In this document: piece after piece, positions 1 to 9,955 of the stretch
Position numbering within the stretch: position 1 is the stretch's first letter
Layout: every line of letters begins with the position of its first letter
Assembly (NCBI RefSeq): GCF_048553275.1
Contig: NZ_JBLZMW010000012.1
Coordinates: forward strand, 1 to 64,000
Length of the DNA stretch: 64,000 nt
Direction of reading: 5' to 3'
Source: Pacificoceanicola sp048553275
GTDB lineage: Bacteria; Pseudomonadota; Alphaproteobacteria; Rhodobacterales; Rhodobacteraceae
Translations under genes and position numbers: made by a program
The notes under the pieces: model-generated
Databases searched by the model: none
What the model was told of the DNA's origin: nothing
The model's input: only the letters and a program-made list of their open reading frames with translations

Positions 1-35
1 ATCTGCTCGTCGGTCAGCCAGTAAAGGTCGCTCAT
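1..35 (-). CDS. IS5-family transposase, N-terminal fragment (cut by window edge)
   Basis: The first 35 bases read on the minus strand as MSDLYWLTDEQ, which matches the conserved first residues of a widespread alphaproteobacterial IS5-type (IS427-like) transposase. The rest lies outside the window, so it cannot be judged intact or broken. The start codon is the ATG at 33-35. The adjacent stretch at about 54-69 (GAGCCGTGAATCACGC) is a plausible terminal inverted repeat of this element, which would make the insertion sequence end within about 40 bases of the transposase start and place it directly downstream of the GH42 gene. The terminal repeat is a guess because the partner end is not visible. 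Confidence 0.75.
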   Translation of the reverse strand, partial: MSDLYWLTDEQ

Positions 36-145
36 GTCACCGCTCCGTTTTTAGAGCCGTGAATCACGCAGCGCTTCGAAAATCAATGCATCCTGACCCT
101 AGTATTTCGGCTGCCTTTACGATGCGCCTCGTGGGGTGTCGGCAC

Positions 146-2068
146 CTACGTGCGGACTTCGGGGGTGACGGAAAGGGGCGGTAAAGTCTTGCCATGTGCT
201 TGCTGGGTGTGGGTTCCATAATTGAACCAGAACCGGTGGACGCCAGTGTCGCGGCACCGCACGCTTTCGGGCAAATCGAGCGTCTCAAGCCCGGCGCGGT
301 CGGAGGCCATTGTGATGAGCCGCCGCATTGCATCGCGATCAAGGAAGCCCGCAACATAGATCAGGCTGCCTTGGGCAACCACCACGGCCTGTCCGTCTGT
401 TGTGGTCTCCAAGATCTCGGCACTTGTTTCCAGCACCTCTCGGTAGCTTCGAATGGCGCCACCGAGTTGCAGTGCGACGGGCGTATCAGGTCGCAGGCTC
501 TCGACGTGGGTGACAGTGACATCAAGACCCGGCAAATTCGGTGGCAAAGGCACGGGGATGCGCATGCTGACATCCCGCGCGGCCGCCCGCGGGCCAACCA
601 GCGCGATCGCGCCGCTTGCCGACAATGCGGCTTTCAACTCGTCCGGCATATGCACCAAACCGGGCGCGACAATCAGTTTGTAGCCGTCCAGCGCAGCGGG
701 ATCAGGCGGCAGGACATCCACGGAATGACCCGCCCTGCGAAGCGCGCGATACGTCTCGAAGACCAGTTCGAAATAGCTAAGCCCTGCGCAATGCGGCTGG
801 ATCGCCCAGGCCCACTCTGCGTCATAGTCGAAAATCAGCGCGACGGGCGCGCGCGAAGGGCTCACCTGCGGGGCAGCGGCCAGTTCGTCCGCGACCTGCC
901 GCACCTCGGCAAGGCCCGGCGCCTCTGCACTGTCCGGGCGCAGCAACCCGGCATGCATCTGCTCCTGCGCCATGGGCGCCTGCCGCCAGCGAAAATAGCA
1001 TACGGCCTCTGCACCATGGGCAAACGCTTCCCAAGACCAGAGCCGGACCATGCCGGGCAGCGGCGCAGGGTTATGCGGCGCCCAGTTCACCGGCCCCGGC
1101 TGTTGTTCCATGATCCACCAACGGCCCCGCCCGACAGCGCGATAGAGATCGTGATGGAACGCCTGAAAATCCGGGTCACCCTGACGGGCATAGGCGCGCT
1201 GCTGTTCGACGGTCGCCGGAACACGGTCTTCGAGAAAGCCAAGCGGGTAGCTGTCCCAGGACGCGATATCGAGGTCGGCGCCGACCTTGTAATGGTCGAA
1301 ATCGGTAACCCGTCCCATGTAGTTGTGCGCAATCGGTGCGCTTGAATGGGCCCGGATGATCTCGACCTGCAGGCGATTGAACGAGACGACCTGATCCGAC
1401 GAGAAGCGCCGGAAATCGAGCACATGGCTCGGGTTCGGTTCGGTCACGGTCATGTTGGGCAGGTCGATGTCGTCGAAACTGCCGTAGTCCATGGACCAGA
1501 AGACATTGCCCCAAGCCTCGTTCAAGGCGTGGATGTCGCCATCGTTCGAAGCCCCGGCATAGCGCGCGCGCAGCCAGCCTTGAAAGGCTTTGCGCGCCGC
1601 ATCGCTGTACGAGATCGTTGTGTCGTGGCAGCCGTATTCGTTGTCCGTCTGCCAGGCTGCGACGTGTGGGTTCCGGCCATACCGTTCGGCCAGTCGGGTG
1701 ACGATCCTGGCACACTCTGCCCTGTAGTCTTCGTGGCTGAAACAATAGTGGCGTCGCGACCCGAATTTGCGCGGGCGCCCATCGGCATCCACTGCCAGCA
1801 TGTCGGGATACCGGTTGATCATCCAGCGTGGCGGCGTCGCGGTGGGCGTGCCCAGCACGACCCGGAGCCCGGCCGCGCCAAGCACGGCGATGGCCTCGTC
1901 GAGCCATTCGAATTCATACCGTCCGGGTTCGGGTTCGATCCGCGACCACGCAAACTCTCCGATCCGGACCCAGGTGAGGCCGGCTTCGGCCATGCGGCGC
2001 GCGTCGTCTGCCCAGATGTCGCGTGGCCAATGTTCGGGGTAATAGCAGGTTCCGAGGGTGCGTTTCAT
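146..2068 (-). CDS. GH42 beta-galactosidase
   Basis: A 640-residue protein of glycoside hydrolase family 42, hydrolysing terminal beta-D-galactosides, predicted cytoplasmic (no signal peptide). The N-terminus MKRTLGTCYYPEHWP is the family signature. The acid/base candidate is Glu144 in WQTDNEYGCH and the nucleophile candidate is Glu321 in WIMEQQPGPVNW. The C-terminal half carries the class-I-glutamine-amidotransferase-like trimerisation domain and a small beta domain, as usual for the family. The start at 2068 was chosen because the family begins with this methionine; upstream in-frame codons lack similarity. The gene lies 67 bases downstream of the ABC ATPase gene on the same strand, so it is probably the last gene of the iclR-ATPase-GH42 transcript. 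Physiological substrate is not shown by sequence. Confidence 0.93.
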   Translation of the reverse strand: MKRTLGTCYYPEHWPRDIWADDARRMAEAGLTWVRIGEFAWSRIEPEPGRYEFEWLDEAIAVLGAAGLRVVLGTPTATPPRWMINRYPDMLAVDADGRPRKFGSRRHYCFSHEDYRAECARIVTRLAERYGRNPHVAAWQTDNEYGCHDTTISYSDAARKAFQGWLRARYAGASNDGDIHALNEAWGNVFWSMDYGSFDDIDLPNMTVTEPNPSHVLDFRRFSSDQVVSFNRLQVEIIRAHSSAPIAHNYMGRVTDFDHYKVGADLDIASWDSYPLGFLEDRVPATVEQQRAYARQGDPDFQAFHHDLYRAVGRGRWWIMEQQPGPVNWAPHNPAPLPGMVRLWSWEAFAHGAEAVCYFRWRQAPMAQEQMHAGLLRPDSAEAPGLAEVRQVADELAAAPQVSPSRAPVALIFDYDAEWAWAIQPHCAGLSYFELVFETYRALRRAGHSVDVLPPDPAALDGYKLIVAPGLVHMPDELKAALSASGAIALVGPRAAARDVSMRIPVPLPPNLPGLDVTVTHVESLRPDTPVALQLGGAIRSYREVLETSAEILETTTDGQAVVVAQGSLIYVAGFLDRDAMRRLITMASDRAGLETLDLPESVRCRDTGVHRFWFNYGTHTQQAHGKTLPPLSVTPEVRT

Positions 2069-2135
2069 GTCGTTTGCTCCGATTTCCGAATACCGCGTTT
2101 TGCCCTGTTTGCCATGGCGCCGTGGTCTTGCCCTG

Positions 2136-3194
<1,059 letters not shown>

Positions 3195-3216
3195 CGAAAT
3201 CCCCCCTTTTTGCGTT

Positions 3217-4026
3217 CTATCTCGTATTTCGATCCGGGAAACGCCAATCGGCGGCATCGCGGGCAATGTCCGCTGCGGCCTGCTGCATGTCCGGGATATG
3301 CGTCTTGAGCTGGGCGAGATCCGTCCGCCGGTCGCCGGAAAAGACACCGATCCCGCCAAGAAGCATCCCGCCGGGAGACAGGATTGGTACGGCCACCGCG
3401 ATGACACCGGCGACATGCTCGTCGTCTTCGACGGCGTAGCCCTGTTCGCGTGCCCGGCTCAGTTCGGTTCGCAGCGTCTGCGCGTCGGTGATGGTCGATT
3501 TGGTCAACGGATGAAAACTTTGCATCGTCAAGGCGTTCTCGCGTGCCTGTTCCGGCAGGCTGGCCAGCATGGCCTTGCCGACTGCGGTGCAATAGGCGGG
3601 ATAGACCCGGTCGACATCCTGATAGACCCCGGCAATGACATCCGGCGTCCCGCGTTCGAGCGAGACACACTGGCCGCCATCCAGTTTCGACAAATAGGTC
3701 GCCAGCCCGATCTTTCGGGCCAGGGCATCCAGATGCGGACGCGCCACCGGAGCGATTTGAAAGTTGCGCCACGCCACCTGTGCAAGCCGCACCAGGCGCA
3801 CGCCGAGGAAATAGACCCGCCGGTCGGCGTCATAGCTGAGCATGTTCTGGTCGGTCAGGGTTTGGAGAAATCGGTATAGCGTACCCTTCGGGAGACTGCT
3901 GGCGGCCTGGATTTCCGAAGCCCGCACCGGCCGACCAAACCGCGCCACGCTGTCGAGAACGTCCAGCGCCTTGACGACAGTGCCAGAGCCATCGGCCTCA
4001 CGCTGCGGCTTTTTGCTGTCTGCCAT
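3217..4026 (-). CDS. IclR-family transcriptional regulator
   Basis: A 269-residue IclR-type regulator: N-terminal winged helix (about residues 14-75; VVKALDVLDSVARFGRPVRASEIQ, then the recognition-helix region LPKGTLYRFLQTL) and a C-terminal effector-binding domain (residues ~90-260; the conserved PAYCTAVGKAMLA and GYAVEDDEHVAGVIAVAVPI segments). It is the first gene of the leftward operon with the ABC ATPase and GH42 beta-galactosidase and diverges from the rightward transport/alpha-galactosidase operon. The 135-base gap between the divergent genes contains a direct repeat that is a likely operator (see 4099-4131). The effector is probably a galactoside or breakdown product, by inference from the neighbours. 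Confidence 0.93.
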   Translation of the reverse strand: MADSKKPQREADGSGTVVKALDVLDSVARFGRPVRASEIQAASSLPKGTLYRFLQTLTDQNMLSYDADRRVYFLGVRLVRLAQVAWRNFQIAPVARPHLDALARKIGLATYLSKLDGGQCVSLERGTPDVIAGVYQDVDRVYPAYCTAVGKAMLASLPEQARENALTMQSFHPLTKSTITDAQTLRTELSRAREQGYAVEDDEHVAGVIAVAVPILSPGGMLLGGIGVFSGDRRTDLAQLKTHIPDMQQAAADIARDAADWRFPDRNTR

Positions 4027-4098
4027 CTCCGTGACCTTCCCCCCTGTCCATTTGCTCGAAAATTGCGCGATTGACTCATGTTATCTTTCGGCATACGT

Positions 4099-4131
4099 CT
4101 CAATAAATGGGATGTCAAACTCAATAAATGG
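4099..4131. promoter_or_regulatory. Direct repeat, candidate IclR operator
   Basis: The 12-base word CTCAATAAATGG occurs at 4099-4110 and again at 4120-4131, exactly 21 bases apart, i.e. two helical turns. It lies in the divergent intergenic region between iclR (start 4026) and the solute-binding-protein gene (start 4162). A direct repeat on one face of the helix is what a dimeric or tetrameric regulator could use. Binding by the neighbouring IclR protein is inference. Confidence 0.55.
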
Positions 4132-4161
4132 ACCATCTCGAACAAAGACTGGGAGGATACC

Positions 4162-5427
4162 GTGAAATCAAGGAAAACAACCGCTTGGATTGCGCTTTGC
4201 GCATCCACCTTGCTGGCCGGAACGGCCTTGGCCGAGTCTCATGGCATGGCTTTGTCGGGGGATCTCAGGATCATCTCGGACATGTCGAACCCGGCGCCGC
4301 GCGCCGTGATGGAGGGCATGGTCGCCGATTTCGGAGAAATGCATCCCGACCTGAACATCGAACTGACCATCGTCGACCGCGAAGCCTGGAAGACCCAGAT
4401 CCGCAACGCCCTTGGCGCGAACCCGCCGGACGTGGTGAACTGGTACGCCGCAAACCGGATGCTTCCCTACGTCAATGCCGGACTCTTTGCCGATGTCTCG
4501 GAACTTTGGGCGGAACCCGAATTCGAGGCGCTGGCCTCGACCAAGGGCGCGATGACCATTGACGACGCACAATGGGGCGTACCCTACACCTATTATCAGT
4601 GGGGCATCTACTACCGTAAGGACATCTTTGACGAGCTGGGGCTGAGCGAGCCCACGACCTGGGAAGAAGAAAAGGCCAACTGTCAGGCCATCCTCGATTC
4701 CGGTCGCAAGTGCTACACCATCGGGACCAAGTTCCTTTGGACCGCCGGCGGATGGTTCGATTACATCAACAGCCGCACAAACGGTTATGATTTCCACATG
4801 CAACTGGCCCGCGGCGAGATCCCGTGGACCGATGACCGTGTCCGGCAGACCTTTGCCAACTGGCGCGAGCTGATCGACATGGGCGCCTTCATCGACGATC
4901 ACCAGACCTATTCCTGGCAGGAGGCGCTGCCCTTCATGGTCAACGGTGAGGCTGCCTCCTACCTGATGGGCAACTTCGCCGTGGCGGCGATGCGTGACGG
5001 CGGCCTGACCGACGATCAGCTGGACTTCTATCAGTTCCCCAAGATCGCGGATGTCGACTATGCCGAGGACGCGCCGACGGACACCTTCCATATCGCATCG
5101 GGCGCGCAGAACATGGACGCTGCCAAGGAGTTCCTGCGGTTTGTCGTGTCGGCCGAGAACCAGACCAAGATCAATGCCGGCGACGCCCTCGGACAACTGC
5201 CGGTGAACGCAAATGCAGAAATCGGCGACGACAAGTTCCTGCAGCAAGGTTTCGACATGCTGTCGAACAATGCAGGCGGCGGGATCATGCAGTTCTTCGA
5301 CCGCGACTTCCCAGCGGAAATGGCCAGCTTCGGCATGGAAGGCCTGCAGGAGTTCATGGTCATTCCGGACAATCTGGACGACATCCTGGCGCGTCTCGAA
5401 GACGCCCGTCAGCGCATCTACGAGTGA
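4162..5427 (+). CDS. Sugar ABC transporter extracellular solute-binding protein
   Basis: A 421-residue family-1 solute-binding protein that would capture the substrate in the periplasm. Residues 1-24 form a Sec signal peptide (positive KSRKTT, hydrophobic core, cleavage after ALA). The mature part shows the class features: DLNIELTIVDREAWKTQIRNAL early, the PYTYYQWGIYYRKDIFDELGL hinge-region segment (described, about residues 138-158), and C-terminal LPVNANAEIGDDK. The start is GTG at 4162, preceded by GGGAGGA with normal spacing; an ATG at 4078 would add 28 residues before the signal peptide and lie over the operator repeat. It is the first gene of the operon with two permeases and GH36. Confidence 0.93.
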   Translation: MKSRKTTAWIALCASTLLAGTALAESHGMALSGDLRIISDMSNPAPRAVMEGMVADFGEMHPDLNIELTIVDREAWKTQIRNALGANPPDVVNWYAANRMLPYVNAGLFADVSELWAEPEFEALASTKGAMTIDDAQWGVPYTYYQWGIYYRKDIFDELGLSEPTTWEEEKANCQAILDSGRKCYTIGTKFLWTAGGWFDYINSRTNGYDFHMQLARGEIPWTDDRVRQTFANWRELIDMGAFIDDHQTYSWQEALPFMVNGEAASYLMGNFAVAAMRDGGLTDDQLDFYQFPKIADVDYAEDAPTDTFHIASGAQNMDAAKEFLRFVVSAENQTKINAGDALGQLPVNANAEIGDDKFLQQGFDMLSNNAGGGIMQFFDRDFPAEMASFGMEGLQEFMVIPDNLDDILARLEDARQRIYE

Positions 5428-5438
5428 TCTATTCCGGA

Positions 5439-5463
5439 CGGGGGCAGTATTCGGCTGCCCCCG
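5439..5463 (+). promoter_or_regulatory. Intercistronic stem-loop after the solute-binding-protein gene
   Basis: CGGGGGCAG (5439-5447) pairs perfectly with CTGCCCCCG (5455-5463) around a 7-base loop. It sits 12 bases after the binding-protein stop and 70 before the first permease, with no T tract. Hairpins at this place commonly protect the upstream message or partially stop transcription, giving more binding protein than permease; that role is inferred. Confidence 0.6.
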
Positions 5464-5532
5464 GCTCTCCCCTTTGAACGCCGAACCGCCGCCGTTCTTC
5501 ACGAAGGTCTGATCTGCATTTAGGGAAGCCCG

Positions 5533-6480
5533 ATGTCCCACGTCACCGTCCCCGATACGCATCCGCCAGCGAAACGCGGATGGTACAAGCGCAACGAAAT
5601 CGCGGTCACGCCGTTGCTGTTCCTGGCGCCCGCGATCCTGTTCTTTGCGGTCTACGTCATCATCCCGATCGTGCAGAGCTTCTGGATCAGCCTGCACGAA
5701 TGGGACGGCCTGGGCGAGGCAACCTGGGTCGGCACCGCCAATTACGAGCGCCTGCTGGGCATCGGTGACCAGAACATGGATCGCAAGTTCGAGACTTCGT
5801 TCTGGAACAACATCAAATGGCTGTTCCTCTACCTGCTGGCGATCCCCGCCGGTTTGTTCATCGCCCTTTTCCTGAACCAGACTGTTCGGGGCATCCGAAT
5901 CTACAAGTCGCTGTTCTTCTTTCCCTTTGTCATCAGCCAGGTCGTCGTGGGGCTGGTGTTTTCGTGGTTCTACCTGCCGCGCGAGGGTCTGTTGAACGCC
6001 TTGATCGGCGTTTTTGGCTTTGGGCCGGTGAACATTCTGGGCGATCCCTCCTTGGCGACCTACGGCATCATCGCTGCGGGCCTGTGGCCTCAGACGGCCT
6101 ATTGCATGATCCTCTACCTGACCGGCCTGAACGCCGTCGACCCCGAGCAGGTCGAAGCCGCGCGCCTCGATGGTGCCAAGGGCTGGCGCATGCTGTGGTA
6201 CGTCATCCTGCCGCAATTGCGCCCCGCGACCTTCATCGCCTTCGTCGTGACGATCATCGGCGCGCTTCGATCCTTTGACCTGATCTCCGTCATGACCAAT
6301 GGCGGCCCCTTCGGATCGACGCGTGTCCTCAGCTTTTACATGTTCGAGGAATCCCTCTCTGAATTCGGGTTCCGCATGGGGTATGGCGCAGCCATCGCCG
6401 TGATCCTTTTCTTCATCATGCTCGGTTTCATCGCCTACTTCCTCTGGTCGATGTACCAGGACGAGAAAGGCGGCCGCTGA
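5533..6480 (+). CDS. Sugar ABC transporter permease (MalF/UgpA type)
   Basis: A 315-residue inner-membrane permease of the CUT1 family. About six hydrophobic segments are visible, beginning with TPLLFLAPAILFFAVYVII near residue 26, and the cytoplasmic EAA loop reads EAARLDGAKGWRMLWYVILP near residue 212, the contact for the ATPase. It pairs with the second permease whose start follows the stop after one base, and with the binding protein 105 bases upstream. Substrate specificity is not readable; the two galactosidases of the locus suggest a galactoside. Confidence 0.93.
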   Translation: MSHVTVPDTHPPAKRGWYKRNEIAVTPLLFLAPAILFFAVYVIIPIVQSFWISLHEWDGLGEATWVGTANYERLLGIGDQNMDRKFETSFWNNIKWLFLYLLAIPAGLFIALFLNQTVRGIRIYKSLFFFPFVISQVVVGLVFSWFYLPREGLLNALIGVFGFGPVNILGDPSLATYGIIAAGLWPQTAYCMILYLTGLNAVDPEQVEAARLDGAKGWRMLWYVILPQLRPATFIAFVVTIIGALRSFDLISVMTNGGPFGSTRVLSFYMFEESLSEFGFRMGYGAAIAVILFFIMLGFIAYFLWSMYQDEKGGR

Positions 6481-6481
6481 C

Positions 6482-7330
6482 ATGTTCCCGACACCGATCG
6501 AAAAGCGCTCTCGCTCGGCGCAGGTCAGCTATCAGTCGCTCCTGCCGCTGGCCCTGATCCTGTGGCTCCTGCCGCTGCTCGCGGTTGCCAATTTCTCGAT
6601 CAAACCCGAGTCGGACTTCGTGAACGGCAACTATTGGGGGCTGCCGTCCTCTTTCGACCTGTTCGCCAATTACGGCCGGGTGTTCTTTGAATCGAACATG
6701 CCCCGCTACCTGCTGAACTCGCTGCTGATCACGATACCCACGGTGATCGGCGCGGTGGCCCTGTCGGCAATGGCCGGCTTTGCGCTGGGGGTCTACAGAT
6801 TCAAAGGCAACCTTTTGATCTTCTTCATGTTCATTGCGGGCAACTTCGTTCCCTTCCAGATCTTGATGGTGCCGGTGCGCGATCTGACGATCGACATGAA
6901 CCTCTATGACACCAAGACCGGATTGATCCTGTTCCACATCGCGTTTCAGACCGGGTTCTGCACGCTGTTCATGCGCAATTTCATCCGCGCCCTGCCCTTT
7001 CCGCTGATCGAAGCGGCGCGGGTGGAAGGAGTCGCGGAATGGAAAATATTCTGGTACGTGGTCCTGCCCTTGATGAAACCCGCGCTGGCCGCCCTGGCCG
7101 TACTGATCTTCACCTTCATATGGAACGACTATTTCTGGGCCGTGGTGCTGACCCAGGGGCCTGACGCACAGCCGGTCACTGCGGGCATTACCGAGTTCAA
7201 CAGCCAGTTCCGCGCCGCCTATCACCTGATGAGCGCGGGCTCCATCGTGGCGGCGCTGCCGCCGGTGGCGATGTTCTTCCTGATGCAGAAGCACTTCATC
7301 GCCGGCCTGACGCTTGGGGCAGTCAAGTGA
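6482..7330 (+). CDS. Sugar ABC transporter permease (MalG/UgpE type)
   Basis: A 282-residue second permease subunit of the importer, six predicted membrane helices, starting LPLALILWLLPLLAVANFS. The EAA loop is EAARVEGVAEWKIFWYVVLP near residue 178. The C-terminus KHFIAGLTLGAVK is the characteristic end of MalG-type permeases. The gene starts two bases after the first permease stop and overlaps the alpha-galactosidase start by four bases, so translation of the three is probably coupled. Confidence 0.93.
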   Translation: MFPTPIEKRSRSAQVSYQSLLPLALILWLLPLLAVANFSIKPESDFVNGNYWGLPSSFDLFANYGRVFFESNMPRYLLNSLLITIPTVIGAVALSAMAGFALGVYRFKGNLLIFFMFIAGNFVPFQILMVPVRDLTIDMNLYDTKTGLILFHIAFQTGFCTLFMRNFIRALPFPLIEAARVEGVAEWKIFWYVVLPLMKPALAALAVLIFTFIWNDYFWAVVLTQGPDAQPVTAGITEFNSQFRAAYHLMSAGSIVAALPPVAMFFLMQKHFIAGLTLGAVK

Positions 7331-9411
7331 TCCGATGTTGGCGCCTCGATGACGGTCGGCAGTCGCTCGTCCTTGGTTCCGGCAACGACCGTCTCGCCGA
7401 GGTGGTCTATTGGGGATCAAGGCTTCCTGACGCAGAAGACCTCGTGACAATTTACCGGGCAAACGAGATTGATGTCACCGGTGGCATGCTAGACGTCAAT
7501 CCCGAGCTTTCGGTCTGCCCGGAAGCCGCGCGCAGCTTTCCCGGCCAACCCGGGCTGATCCTGCGCGACGGATCGGGGATGCCGTTCCTGCCCAAGTTCA
7601 GGTTTGACAGCGCGGATCAGGGCGAGAACGCGCTGCGGCTGACCTTTCGCGACGCGACACATGGGCTGACCTACGTTGCCTCGTTCCGCATCAACCCGGC
7701 CACGCATGTCGTCGAGGCCAAGGCCGAGCTGGAATGCGACAGTCCCATCCACCTGCACTGGCTGTCCGCGCCGGTTTTTCCCGCGCCGCAACTGTCGGAC
7801 GAGATGATCGACTTTTCCGGGCGTTGGTGCGGCGAGTTCCAGATGAACCGCGTCCCCTGGTCGCCGGGCATGCGCTACCGCGAGAACCGCACCGGTCGCA
7901 CCGGGCACGAACACTTCCCGGGCCTGATCTTGCCGTGTCGGGGGGCGACCAACGCGGCGGGCGACGTATTTGCGTTCCACTATGGATGGTCGGGCGGGCA
8001 CCGCATGGTTGCCGAGGAATTGCCCGACGGTCGGCGCCAGATTCAGTTCGGCCATGCCGCGCGTGTCGAGAACAATGCCAAGCAACGCTTCGAGACCGGC
8101 GTGCTGTACGCCGTCTATTCCGATGACGGGATCAATGGCTGCGCGGTGGCCTTCCAGCGCCATTTGCGCGACGAGGTCGTGGATTTTCCCTTCCCCGACC
8201 GGCCCCGCCCTGTCCACTACAATTGTTGGGAAGCGGTCTACTTCGATCACAACTTGCCCGAACTGAAGGAAATCGCAGCGCTCGCAGCCGAGCTTGGCGC
8301 CGAGCGGTTCGTTCTGGACGATGGCTGGTTCGGAAACCGCGACGACGACACCCGCGCCCTGTCGGACTGGGAGGTCGATCCGCGCAAGTATCCCGACGGT
8401 CTGGCCCCACTGATCGACCATGTTCATGCGTTGGGCATGACCTTCGGCCTTTGGTTTGAGCCGGAAATGATCAACCCGGACAGCGACATTCACCGCAAGC
8501 ATCCGGAATGGGCGCTTGGCAGTGAAGACCAGATCCTCGGCCGTCACCAGAAGGCGCTCAACATGGCCCTGCCGGAGGTGCGGGATTTCCTGTTTGACCG
8601 CGTTGGCAGGATACTCGGGGAGTACGAGATCGACTACGTCAAATGGGATCATAACCGTGTGCTGCCTCTGCCCGACGCGGCCCAGACACGGGGCTCCTAT
8701 GACCTGATCGACCGTTTGCGCGCCGCCTTCCCCGCGACCGAGATCGAAAGTTGTGCCTCGGGCGGTGGCCGGATCGATTTCGGTATCCTGAAACGCACCC
8801 ATCGGGTCTGGCTGTCAGACAGCAACGACGCCATCGAACGGCTCAGGATGCAGCACAATGCCGCGATCTTTCTGCCGATGGCCGTCACCGGCTCACATGT
8901 CGGGCCGCGCATTTGCCACACGTCCGGTCGCACCGTTGATATCCGCTTTCGTGCCTGGGTCGCGGCGCAGCGACATATGGGTTTCGAGATGGACCCCCGC
9001 GAACTGACGCAGGACGAGGCCCGGATCCTGAAAGAGGTCACAGGGTGGTGGAAGGACAACCGGGACTGGATGGTCCAGGCCGATATCCTGCGCTTGGACA
9101 GCCCGGATCCGGCGGTGATCGCCGAACAGCACCTGGCGCAGGGCGGCGGACGATTTGTCGTGTTCGCAGGCAAACAGGATACTTCGAAGCAGATTGCGCC
9201 CCGGCCATTGCGCCTGACCCGGCTGACGCGAGACGCCATGTATCGCGTCACCTTGCGGAACCGTGCCGATGCGCCAACGCTTTCGCGCGGCAATCCGCAT
9301 TTGAAATCCGACAGCATGACCGTCAGTGGAGGCTATCTGATGAGTCACGGCCTGACCCTGCCCTGGAGCTTTCCCGAAACGATGTGGGTGCTCGAAGGCG
9401 AACTGGTTTGA
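7327..9411 (+). CDS. GH36 alpha-galactosidase
   Basis: A 694-residue glycoside hydrolase family 36 enzyme that removes terminal alpha-D-galactose from melibiose/raffinose-type or galactosyl-glycerol substrates; no signal peptide, so cytoplasmic. The order is N-terminal beta-sandwich, catalytic TIM barrel and C-terminal beta domain. Diagnostic motifs are FVLDDGWFGNRDDD (near residue 330), the nucleophile segment YVKWDHNR with Asp441, SCASGGGRIDFGIL, and the acid/base segment WLSDSNDA with Asp498. The start is GTG at 7327, overlapping the preceding permease stop as GTGA. Last gene of the operon: binding protein, two permeases, hydrolase. Length is normal for bacterial GH36. Confidence 0.94.
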   Translation: MIRCWRLDDGRQSLVLGSGNDRLAEVVYWGSRLPDAEDLVTIYRANEIDVTGGMLDVNPELSVCPEAARSFPGQPGLILRDGSGMPFLPKFRFDSADQGENALRLTFRDATHGLTYVASFRINPATHVVEAKAELECDSPIHLHWLSAPVFPAPQLSDEMIDFSGRWCGEFQMNRVPWSPGMRYRENRTGRTGHEHFPGLILPCRGATNAAGDVFAFHYGWSGGHRMVAEELPDGRRQIQFGHAARVENNAKQRFETGVLYAVYSDDGINGCAVAFQRHLRDEVVDFPFPDRPRPVHYNCWEAVYFDHNLPELKEIAALAAELGAERFVLDDGWFGNRDDDTRALSDWEVDPRKYPDGLAPLIDHVHALGMTFGLWFEPEMINPDSDIHRKHPEWALGSEDQILGRHQKALNMALPEVRDFLFDRVGRILGEYEIDYVKWDHNRVLPLPDAAQTRGSYDLIDRLRAAFPATEIESCASGGGRIDFGILKRTHRVWLSDSNDAIERLRMQHNAAIFLPMAVTGSHVGPRICHTSGRTVDIRFRAWVAAQRHMGFEMDPRELTQDEARILKEVTGWWKDNRDWMVQADILRLDSPDPAVIAEQHLAQGGGRFVVFAGKQDTSKQIAPRPLRLTRLTRDAMYRVTLRNRADAPTLSRGNPHLKSDSMTVSGGYLMSHGLTLPWSFPETMWVLEGELV

Positions 9412-9418
9412 TCCTGAG

Positions 9419-9505
9419 ATGCTTTGGGGGCCGCCACCGAGCGGCAAGCGCGGCCGGCAGTAGAGCTTCAGTGATGCTCCGATCCAGGCGTGCCTCACGC
9501 TGTAG
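9419..9505 (+). pseudogene. IS5-type transposase fragment with stop codons
   Basis: Read on the plus strand this stretch gives a short decayed copy of the transposase region SGKRGRQ-SFSDAPIQACLTL, matching the corresponding segment (GKRGRQTQYSDAAIQTCLTM) of the larger IS copy at 9776-10813 but in opposite orientation and interrupted by two TAG codons. It begins eight bases after the GH36 stop. It is a remnant only; neither terminal repeats nor the rest of the gene are present. Confidence 0.7.
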
Positions 9506-9722
9506 AGTGAAGGGCGAGGGGCGGCCGGGAAAAGATCCTGGGGTATCGTTTCAGCCCTGAACGGGCCAAGCCCCGGGTTGTTCGGAATGCCGCTCCGACG
9601 CCTTTCATCTGGCGTGTCTTGGCCCAGCGGTGGGCAGCATCATGATGCTCGACCCGGGCAAGAAGGGCCTGCCCGTCCTTCTTGTGATTCATGATACGGA
9701 TGTCGGGGTTTACCCGTGCGGT
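9506..9722. other. Unassigned intergenic stretch between IS remnants
   Basis: About 217 bases between the short transposase fragment and the left terminal repeat of the next insertion sequence. An open frame crosses it on the minus strand (segments such as QALLARVEHHDAAHRWAKTRQMKG), but I recognise no family, no ribosome-binding site and no start. It may be the tail of another lost gene. I see no RNA gene or repeat here. Confidence 0.4.
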
Positions 9723-9913
9723 GGCTTTGTTGCGCAAAGGACGTAAAGCCGAAACTGGTCCTTTCCCGGACGCACTTATCCCATGGGCTCCGTGACCGGT
9801 ATGCCGAGCGCGGTGTAGCCGTTCAGGACGGCGGCGCGGATCTGGAGTTCTGCGACCTGACGATCGAAGTCGCATGCCATGAGGCTCTGCCCCAACGTCT
9901 TCACGCAGTGCAT

Positions 9914-9955
9914 CACTGCCCGGCAGGGCATTGCGCAGCAATGTCCCGAGAGGGG
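9914..9955 (+). repeat. Palindromic element, copy A
   Basis: A ~42-base insertion in the transposase pseudogene, between sequence encoding the HCVK motif and the RRNRAET motif. The core GGGCATTGC-GCA-GCAATGTCCC folds into a 9-bp stem with one G-T pair. It shares the outer blocks CACTGCCCGGCAGGG and CCCGAGAGGG with copy B. Type: small non-coding palindromic (REP/MITE-like) element; no name known to me. Confidence 0.75.

Noticed and set aside
4168..6483. A 771-codon open frame on the minus strand opposite the binding protein and permease
   Set aside because: It mirrors the strong codon bias of the plus-strand genes, has no recognisable domain and no ribosome-binding site. The plus-strand products are clear transport proteins.
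9914..9955. The palindromic stems in the IS as transcription terminators
   Set aside because: There is no T run, and the same sequence occurs three times at different codons and orientations, which fits inserted elements better.
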